64,000 nt of DNA, from the NCBI GenBank assembly GCA_009667805.1, contig CM019069.1, positions 51,892,422 to 51,956,421 of the forward strand. Direction: 5' to 3'. A program made the translations under genes and the position numbers. Position 1 is the stretch's first letter. The number at the start of each line of letters is the position of its first letter. Of the stretch, positions 55,758-64,000 are shown piece after piece. Below the pieces are notes generated by a model that was not told where the DNA came from, did no database searches, and saw nothing but the letters and a program-made list of their open reading frames with translations. This DNA is from Leptobrachium leishanense. Its lineage: Eukaryota > Chordata > Amphibia > Anura > Megophryidae.

Positions 55758-57331
55758 CGGGGGAGATCGGGGAGCCATCGCTGGAGGTGCTCACCACCAC
55801 CCCGGGTGGACAGTGTTGTAGAGGAGGACACCTCTTGAGCTAGATGCCAAGCATTTTAGCTCTGGATGCGGATGACCACAAAATTCTCTTTCTTCCCCCC
55901 CTCCTTTTTTTTTTTTTTAAGGTTCTTCAGAGAAGGCATTTATCCAATGGCGATACACAGGGGAACCTGTTCTGTGACGATGTTTGGAGAACTCACATTG
56001 GGACACTGCTGTCTGCGGGGTAGGTGGGGCGGGAGGGGGGGGTGGGTAGACGGCCAGGACACGTACACTGCCGCGTATGGAAGCTTGCACAGTGAGGAGT
56101 TATGCCGATCTTTTTTTTATTCTGCTCGCTGCTTTGTTCCCGTAGCGCGGGATCATTTTTGAAGCGATTATGGGCAGGGAGGTTTTGGTGGGGGAGGGGG
56201 CGGGGGGACTTTGGACTCTCTCTACTCTTTACGAACATCACGTAATGATCGGCTCCCCTAAAGGATGACTCTCTCTCCGCCGGACGAGACCGCAGGGCGG
56301 CATTCAGGGACTAAACGGCGGGAAGTATGATTAAATGGCGAGGGGGGTAGGGTGGGAGACGGGGTGGGCGGGATGGGTTTGAATGCTGGACAGCGCACCC
56401 GAAAACGGCAGCCGCTGTTACGCCTTGTACATGCGCATGACATCTGATACACGGGAAGTGATTGGGCTGGGACTGGGGAGAATGCTCAGGCTAGCGGGCT
56501 CGCTGGCTGCTTTTCGCAAATGTTGGGATATGGGGGAGGGGGGATGTAAATTTATTGTCTCACGATACCATACTGCGGGTCACATGTAGTGGGGCGGGGG
56601 TGGGGGGCAGGGGGCGAAGTTGGGAGGGTTGGGGAATATATTAGCTTGGGCCGTTGTGTGATACACCTTACGACTCGGGGAGGGGGGTTGATTTGTTGGG
56701 GTTTTGGGACATTGACCTGTTAACAGAGCACTTATACCTTTTGATTTATTTATTGTGTTCTTTTTTTTTTTTTTTTTATAAGTCTGGAGGGTTTTAACCC
56801 CCGGGGATTACATTGGTAACATCCGAGGTGACATCCGTGCTCCTCTACAATGTTTGTTGCGACCCCTACTGGCACGTGTCTCCGAACAACGTTATGCTGT
56901 GCGGTGGGGTACTGTTGATGATTTTCTCTCCTTGTTCCCTGTTTTTCTTATATCTCTCACTTCTAGTTCCTCTTCTTTCTCTTGCTGTTATTGCCGTCCG
57001 ACGCTGTCTGAGGATACTTCCTTGACAGCACCACACCCCATAGGTGGACGTCTATCTCTGGGGTGTTGAATTGGGCTTGGCCCGATACCTCCCCCACGTG
57101 ACGTTGAATACCTACCGACCATCTCTTCTTTTTTCTGTCCTCTACTCTCTCTCACTCTTCCTCACCTCTCTCTACTGCTCTAGAGCCGCCCTTGCGGTCC
57201 TTTGTTCCCTCCCCCCTTTTTTTTTTTTTTTTTATATCCCCCCCTCTCTCTCTTCACACCCTCCTCCTCGGAGTGTTGGGCCACGCGTGTGCTTGGCCGG
57301 GGGGGCGGTGCTGCCTGGTGGAATTTCCAGG
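55758..57331 (+). other. Long inter-ORF region of the L1
   Basis: About 1.57 kb between the ORF1 stop and the ORF2 ATG, with poly-T tracts (about 55908-55919, 56761-56778, 57217-57232) and G-runs that could form G-quadruplexes (about 56020-56045, 56350-56375, 56590-56615). No conserved domain is read in any frame. It is longer than the inter-ORF region of mammalian L1s. Confidence 0.6.
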
Positions 57332-60300
57332 ATGGCCACGGTGGGGGATGAGCCCTCTGCCTGTTTCAGACCACGGGATCTTACCCTGGTAACATACAAC
57401 GTGAAGGGTCTTAATACGCCGGAAAAGAGATCCCGGCTTTTAAGGGATATGTTTCTGATGCGCGCCTCTATTGTTATGCTGCAGGAGACACACTTCCGTG
57501 AAGGTGCAGCACCATTGCTGCGGGATCACAAATTCCCAATGAGCTACTTTAGTAACTATGTAGGAGGTAAATCTAGGGGAGTCGCCATTTTGTTCGCCAG
57601 CGACGTCCCATTTGTTCTCCGGGATAGTTGCACGGACGACCAGGGCAGATATCTGTTCGTGAAGGGGACGATTGCCGAGGTAGTTTACACATTTGCCACG
57701 ATTTATATCACCAATGTCGTGCAATCGGCCTGCCTTGCCCGTATCATGTCGAAACTGAGGCGCTTCCAAGAGGGCATTGTTATTATGGCTGGCGACTTGA
57801 ACGCTGCTCTCCACCCCCCTGTGGATACCTCAGGTGGTACGTCGGCTTTACCACCGCACACACTGCGTGCTCCGAGACGCTCTCTTCATGACATGCGCCT
57901 TGTAGATACATGGCGAGCCTTTCATCCGGGGGGAGCGTGATTTCACCTTTTACTCGAATCCCTATCGGGTTTCCTCGCGTCTGGACTATATTTTCTTGGA
58001 ACAGTACCGCCTAGACCTTGTAGTGGGGGCGACCATACACCCCACCACGTGGTCAGATCACGCACCGGTCTCTATACGCCTGACTTCACCGCTGTTTCGC
58101 CCTCGAGAGCGAATATGGCGACTTAATGTTTCAATGTTGTCGGATAGGGAGATAACGGCTGGAACACGTGACGTATTAACCAATTACTTTGAAGAAAACT
58201 CGTCCGCGGAAGTAGCGAGACCTGTGACTTGGGAAGCCCATAAGGCGGTAATCAGGGGCTATTTTGTGAGTAAGGGCACGGCCTTGAAATAGCTAGAGAG
58301 GGGCAGAGACTTGACTTATTAGCTGAAATTCGCACGTTGGAACTGCGCAGGAACGGGGACACTGATGCCGAGACCCAAAGTCAACTACTGCTGGCGCGCC
58401 GCGCACTGAACGACTTACTTTCCTTGGACCTTAAACAGGCAGCAGCCCGCACTAAATGCTTTTTTGCTCTAAATGAAAACAGACCAGGAAAATTACTTGC
58501 CCGAATGTTACGTAAACAACGGCAACTGGCCTATATTCCGAAGATACGCACCTCCGCGGGGGACATTACGCTTAGACCGGAAGAGATATCGGCAGCATTC
58601 AGGGACTATTATATGTCCCTATATAACCTACCTGATACTAATCCACCTTTGCCGGGGGCGAAAGAGGAATATCTTGCTGCTAACCTTCATGTTCGCCTTC
58701 GGGATGCGGAAGCAGAACAGTTAAATGAGCCAATCACCGCCGGAGAAATCGCTACGGCCTTAAAGCTCGCAAAAAATGGGAAAAGCCCAGGCCCAGATGG
58801 ACTCCCTGTGGAGTTCTACAAGGAATTCCGCGATCTCCTCATACCTCACATGGAGACGACCTTTAACGCCGTTACGACTGAGACACCTTTCCATCCTCAC
58901 ACCTTGAGTGCGACAATTACAGTTTTACCCAAACCGGGGAAAGACCCTTCAGAATGTTCTAGTTACAGACCTATCTCACTACTCAATAGTGATATTAAAA
59001 TCCTGGCCCGTATCTTGGCTGACCGACTTAAACAGTTCCTTCCCGGCCTGGTTCATCCGGACCAGGTGGGGTTCATCCCAGGCAGGGAGGCGAGGGATGG
59101 CACACAAAGGGTGATTAATGCTGTATCGGCAGCTCGACGTTCTGGGCAACATCTTCTCCTGCTCTCTACTGACGCGGAGAAGGCGTTTGACTGGGTCCTT
59201 TGGCCCTTTCTTTTTCAGACACTGAGGACTCTGAGACTGGGCCAAGGTTTTTTAACCTGGGTCCAGGCGCTATACACCTTACCCACAGCCAGAATTAAAG
59301 TTAATGGTGCTCTCTCTGCTAGCTTCCAGATATCCAAAGGCACGCGCCAGGGTTGCCCCCTTTCCCCATTGCTCTTCGCTCTGTCACTGGAGCCGTTCCT
59401 TGAAGCGGTGCGACGCAACACCGCGATTTCAGGTATGAAAGGGGCTCACCAGGAACACAAAGTCAATGCGTATGCGGATGACTTATTGTTCTTCCTCACG
59501 GACGTTCGCCAATCACTACCGGCGGTATTGGGCGCGTTTGAATCTTATGGCAAATTGGCGGGCCTTAAAATTAACATGACCAAATCGGAGCTTTTGAACG
59601 TCTCGGTACCGGACGGGGAGGCTGGTAGACTCCGGGACACATTCCCCTTCCACTGGTGTGACATTAAGATGCGGTACCTCGGGATTTGGCTTACACCGAC
59701 TCTGCAGGATCTCTTTGCGCTCAACTTTCTTCCCCTCCTGGGGACGATCTTGATATTATGGAACAACAAATTGCTTTCCTGGATGGGAAGGGTGGCAGTG
59801 TTCAAAATGAACGTGCTCCCTCGCATTCTCTATCTTTTACAAACTGTCCCAGTTGCTATACCGGGGTCCTTCTTTAAATCGTTCCAGTCTGAAATGATTA
59901 AATTTGTGTGGGCAGGGCGGAGACCTCGACTGCGCCTGTTGGTCTTATACAGACCAAAGGAGGCAGGCGGCTTGGCGCTACCGGACTTACTCACATACTA
60001 CAGGGCGACACAGCTTAATCGGCTGGTTGACTGGTCCTCTGCAGAAGGTAGGCGAGGGTGGTTGGACATGGAAGGAGCAGACCTGACAGTGCCTCTATGG
60101 ACGGTACCATGGCTGCCGCATCGAACAATCCCGGCTGCAGTACGTACTCACCCTTTAGTGGGGAACACCCTACGTCTCTGGGACCGCTTGAAATTCTCCC
60201 ATGCACTCTCATCTAGCCCCTCCCCTCTATTACCACTGACATCGAACCCAGTTTTCTCCCCCGGGGTTCGCCCCACGCTCCGCCGTCACCTTGCGGAGGG

Positions 60301-61180
60301 GACTAGACTTCTTGCCTTACACGTGGCCCACATCCCTACGCCAGAAGCTCTCACATCACGTAACAACCTCCCTCCATTGTCCTTTATGGATAGGTTTAAC
60401 TTTCAGCAAATTCGTCATTATCTCAGCTCCCTTCCGGAAGGACATAAACTGACACGCGCGCTTTCCCCCTTTGAATGATTCTGTTCTCTTGGACTAGCTT
60501 TGTCTCATGGCATCTCCACCCTATACTCCCTTCTCCAGTCAAGAGACTCAGAGCCCCCTCTCTTTATGGGCGTCTGGGAGACCGAATTAAACTTGACAAT
60601 TTCAGATAAGGAATGGAAAACGACACTGTTTCTGACCCATCATGGCACACGGGCAGTGAGATACCATGAAACGTCCTATAAAATTCTGACCCGTTGGTAC
60701 TACACACCGCTCCGCCTGTTCCAATTCACGGGTACTTCAGACCCCACATGTTGGCGCTGTGGGAAGGCCCTTGGCTCCTACCTCCACATATGGTGGTACT
60801 GTTCCTTGCTCCAACCCTACTGGTCATGGGTGGGGGAAGTGATCAAGGAGGTGACTGATATCTCATTGGAACACGCGCCTCGGACTTTCCTTCTTTTACT
60901 CACGGGACAACCGACGGCCTCCTTCAAGAAGTCGGTGGCTTTCCGTTTATTGCTGGCGGCCCGTCACCTGATTTCGAGGCACTGGAGACGCCAGTCAGTG
61001 CCTTCACTTCGGGAATGGATCTCTCAGGTGGATGAGATATTCCGGATAGAAGAACGGATAGCCGCACGAGAGGACTCCACACCGGAATTTTACCAAAGCT
61101 GGTACTACTGGCTGGAATTTGCCTCCTCGACGTCACTTCGTTGTCGTCTGGAACTTGAACTGACACAGACACCACCGTAG
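57332..61180 (+). pseudogene. L1 ORF2 endonuclease-reverse transcriptase, three breaks
   Basis: The start chosen is the ATG at 57332, followed closely by the AP-endonuclease domain (LTLVTYNVKGLN, MLQETHF, IMAGDLNAALHP). An extra G in a G-run near 57937 shifts the frame; endonuclease continues with SSRLDYIFLEQY and WSDHAPVSIRL. A one-base loss near 58291 shifts it again. The reverse transcriptase then runs open from about 58300 to 60475: KSPGPDGLPVEFY, YRPISLLNSDIKI, RQGCPLSPLLFAL, and YADD at about 59478. A TGA at 60476-60478 interrupts the frame, which stays in phase to 61180 and includes a CysHis C-terminal motif (CWRCG...HIWWYC). The enzyme would nick DNA and prime reverse transcription of L1 RNA. 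The breaks make it inactive. Confidence 0.9.
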
Positions 61181-61916
61181 CATGGTGGACTGTAGACGAC
61201 TTGAGAGCAGAGGGCCACGTTGTGGACTGCTCCCGACAATGGATAAATCCCGTGGACAGCTGTCTCCGCCAGAGGGGGGCCTCTTGCGGATACAATGGAG
61301 CGGAGGGTTATTCTCCGATGCCCCCAGTTGGCTCTGCGAGGGGAAGAGGTGTCTCGTTCCACCACACGATGGGGGATGATGGGACGGTTCCGCAAATGGT
61401 GCACCGGGCCGGACCGGTTGGCGCTGGACGTGGTCCCTCACTCCACCCCTACTTATAACCATGCCCTCTCATTCCCCCCCTTTTTTTTATCTCCCTTTCT
61501 TTTTCCCTCGCTCTCTCTTTTCTCCCTCTCTCTTTTCTCCTCCCCTTTCTTTTTCCCTCTCTTCCTTTCTTTCACTTTTTCTCTGAACCTCTACATTTAC
61601 ACTATATATCTTTCGCTTACCTTCCTACCATTCAGACACCTGATTGATTCTAGATTGCCCTATGCGGCTCCCTCTGTAGATTCTCTTTTGACGCTCACAC
61701 CGTTCAGTATAACGGAAGCTGGTATGTTTTGACATATCGACAAGCTTGAGACTCCTGTACGCAGATGTCATTACCTGGCTTGTATTCTTATACATTCATG
61801 TTGTAATTTAGATGAACACCATGCTTGACACTGTTACGCATTGCTTACTTCTGTTTTCTTCATGTATGACTCTTTTTCTCAATAAAAATTTTGAATACAA
61901 AAAAAAAAAAAAAAAA
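61181..61916 (+). other. L1 3' UTR and poly-A tail
   Basis: Contains a 130-base C/T-rich tract (about 61468-61600) and an AATAAA signal at about 61881-61886 shortly before the poly-A tail. Confidence 0.75.
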
Positions 61917-62054
61917 CCTGTTGGAAACAAGTGGTTTTTAGGGTAAGTATTACATTAAAACAAAAAAAATAAATACTGAATAACTAGGTAGGGCAATAGG
62001 TATAATATAATTTTAAAAAAGGGGGGTGATTTTTAGCCTAGAGTGTTCCTTTAA

Positions 62055-63893
62055 GGAACATACATTCTTTTGAAAGTTCATTTTTATTATAAAATGTATG
62101 CCTTTGGCATTAAAGTTAACAAGGTTCAGGTTGTGGTATTCCAACGCTTTTTTTATGCTTGACATAACAGTGAGTTAGAAGTGTAAATTAAGCTACAGGG
62201 AAAAAGATAAACAACAATAAATTAGTTTGCCACTGAAAAGTGCTGCCAGCTGTAGGCAGAAAAGGCGATCAAAATCAGTTTCATCAACACCTGTAAGATT
62301 CTGGACTGACTACAATCTGCCTAAGGCTGGGGACTGGCATTAAAAACGCCAGTGGTTAATGTGTGGCTCTGCATAACACATCTACTAGATAAACATCTTC
62401 CCCTTAGATTGATCCACCACAGCTTTCAATACCGTTAAAGCATAGGTGTTCTTCAGATGTGTAAAGTATGTAGACCTGTGAGAGCTAGGATTTAAAAGGG
62501 AGGTTTCATAAAGATTACCATTAGCAAAAAAATAAAAATAAACCTCAATATTGCAAATTCAATGAAAATGGAGAGTAATAGCTGAACAGCAGCTGCTATG
62601 ACCTATCTTAAAAAATTACTCATCTAGATTAATACGAAGTATTATATAAACCGTCTCAAATAATGTGAACAAAACACAAGACAACACAGAAAATGAAAAA
62701 AATAATGATAGTGATGGTGTGAATGAGGTTTAAGGGTCTGCCCGGCTCCTTAATTCCCACCATTTCTGCTGTGTGTCAGGATATTGGAGGCAATATCGCA
62801 AACGTAACCTGGAGGAGAAAAATAAAATTGTCCAGTCCTTAGAAAAGCTGGTAACTAGGCGAGAGAAGGAGTAGTTAGACAACAGGCCTTTATTCTGGAA
62901 ACCAGGAGGTATACAATAATTAGTTATACAGGTCAAGGTTAGGATGGCAGAGACCCACAGAGTAGAACAACAAGAGCCGGGGTGTAACACAGGGCATATT
63001 CAGGTAGTCAACACTGAGGAACGTAGGAGAATAATATAATGCACAGAATGGAGACAAGGACTATGACATTGGAATAACAGAGTGAGCAGGCAGGTCTTTA
63101 GTGCCGGAGAAAAGAAAGATGTGTGCAGGCGCTAATATTTATATTTAGACAGTATACTTATAACCAAACCTCCTTAACGCAACAGAGGGCGGGGTATGTG
63201 GTTTGTGGTATGCTTATTTTTCCAGTGAAGCAGCATAAGTAACTTTCTATTACAGATATGTACAAAAACAACGGATACAGCCGTCACAAGCAGATATTTG
63301 TTTTTTATAGTGGGATATAGCATGTGGGTTACGTATAATACCTCACAGTCTGTACGGAGTGGAAAAGGGGGGGTTTCTGCAACATTATTATTGTCCACTT
63401 GCAAAAATAGAGTCACTCAGCGGTCGCTGTGGGGGAGACGGGAGTAGAGGTATCCACTGCTCAGTCAAAGATCCAGTTAGAATCTCAAAACCAAAATAAT
63501 GGTGCAGAATCTCTATACCAGGTGAATGAGTGTAAATGTGTGGAAGAATACACTCACATTTTAATGAGCCAATAGGTAAGTCTAACCCGGCTCTAGGCTT
63601 TACAAGCAGCTGGCCAACTTTATCAAGGGTGGCCTGGCCTTCTCTGTTCTGGTTCCCCCTTCCCGTCTTGAGTTATCCCCATGTATTACCCAGACATACC
63701 ATGGCAACAGAGACAGTAGGAACCCATTCAGGCTGGGCAGCAAGAGACCTATCAGGAACAGAGGTGGGTAAATTCTGGACAGTGTAGTGTATTACAATGT
63801 CAGGGCATCACTTAAATGATAAAACTACCTATATATGCCTGCTGCAAATTTGGTTTTGCAGATTGGGTATCCAGTGCACTTTTATGTAGGAAA

Positions 63894-63895
<2 letters not shown>
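62055..63895. other. Non-coding stretch, possible antisense LTR debris
   Basis: No gene is supported. About 62740-63180 contains a plausible antisense polyadenylation site (CCTTTATT at 62888) and structured, moderately GC sequence that could be an eroded LTR, but neither terminal motifs nor a partner were found. Confidence 0.35.

Positions 63896-63925
<30 letters not shown>
63896..63925. repeat. (AT)n microsatellite
   Basis: Fifteen perfect AT dinucleotides. Confidence 0.97.
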
Positions 63926-63928
<3 letters not shown>

Positions 63929-64000
63929 ACACCACCTTGGATTAATCAAGACCTATCTAGCTGAAAATGAGTCTGGTACATACAAAACAGTTACGTACTA

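Larger units (their letters stand above)
54674..61916 (+). mobile_element. Near full-length L1 (Tx1-like) non-LTR retrotransposon
   Basis: It begins GGGGGGCGTGGCC-like at about 54674, has a short 5' UTR, ORF1, a long inter-ORF region, ORF2 with endonuclease and reverse transcriptase, a pyrimidine-rich 3' UTR, an AATAAAAATTTTGAATAC signal and a poly-A tail (about 61899-61916). The target duplication is unclear because an A run precedes the 5' end. About 7.2 kb. ORF1 is intact and ORF2 has only three breaks, so the insertion is fairly young. Confidence 0.92.
54222..62054. mobile_element. T2-family-type MITE split by an L1
   Basis: The left end TTAAAGGGATACTCTAGGC (54222 on) and the right end, inverse of TTAAAGGAACACTCTAGGC (to 62054), fit the T2-family TTAAAGGRR terminus with TTAA duplication. 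Without the L1 the element would be about 0.6 kb (54222-54673 and 61917-62054). The left part has a palindrome around GATGACGTC (about 54420-54450) and a CATGCGCGC-containing inverted repeat (about 54550-54605). Confidence 0.75.

Overview
No host gene is visible in this window. Base composition, density of interspersed repeats and the families present point to a vertebrate nuclear genome, most likely a frog. The main clues are T2-family TTAA MITEs (described from Xenopus), an L1 of Tx1-like type, Penelope-like elements, chromodomain Ty3/Gypsy elements, Tc1 and hAT relics, and LINE tails ending in 'ATTCCGCAGCGC'-type sequence. Nearly every substantial open frame belongs to a transposable element. 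There are no convincing multi-exon genes, tRNAs, rRNAs, CRISPR arrays or bacterial features.

Layout. 1-3.2 kb: a hairpin, a TIR element (58-579) and a T2-type MITE (2225-3231). 3.4-9.0 kb: a nearly intact, recent Ty3/Gypsy chromovirus on the minus strand, with 5-bp target duplication and LTRs differing at about four places. 9-14.4 kb: non-coding, with a long-TIR MITE. 14.4-16.6 kb: a 2.1-kb inverted structure around a Penelope-like GIY-YIG endonuclease remnant. 19.3-22 kb: two LINE relics. 22.3-24.4 kb: a solo-type LTR holding a 37-bp minisatellite, then a dead Tc1 element. 24.6-26.6 kb: two MITEs sharing GGGTTATTC ends, one with a nested TTA-flanked element. 27.7-28.2 kb: a second LTR relic with a 36-bp minisatellite.

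30.7-33.0 kb: a second inverted structure, interrupted by a 1.3-kb non-autonomous Helitron with textbook ends. 33-42.8 kb: AT-rich, almost TE-free DNA with stretches that look like candidate conserved non-coding elements. 42.9-43.8 kb: an L2-type LINE interrupted by a tRNA-derived SINE that carries the same LINE 3' tail. 44.4-51.8 kb: a TAA-flanked MITE split by a second young chromovirus, itself split by a 908-bp MITE. 53.1-54.2 kb: an unusual 60-bp-TIR element built from reiterated TTACCC/GGGTAA motifs. 54.2-62.1 kb: a T2-type MITE split by a near full-length L1 (ORF1 intact, ORF2 with three breaks). The end of the window is non-coding.

Functionally this is a nested archive of transposition. 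Empty sites, target duplications and frames interrupted at single points let the order of events be read directly. All coordinates and matches were read by eye; no alignment or database search was run.
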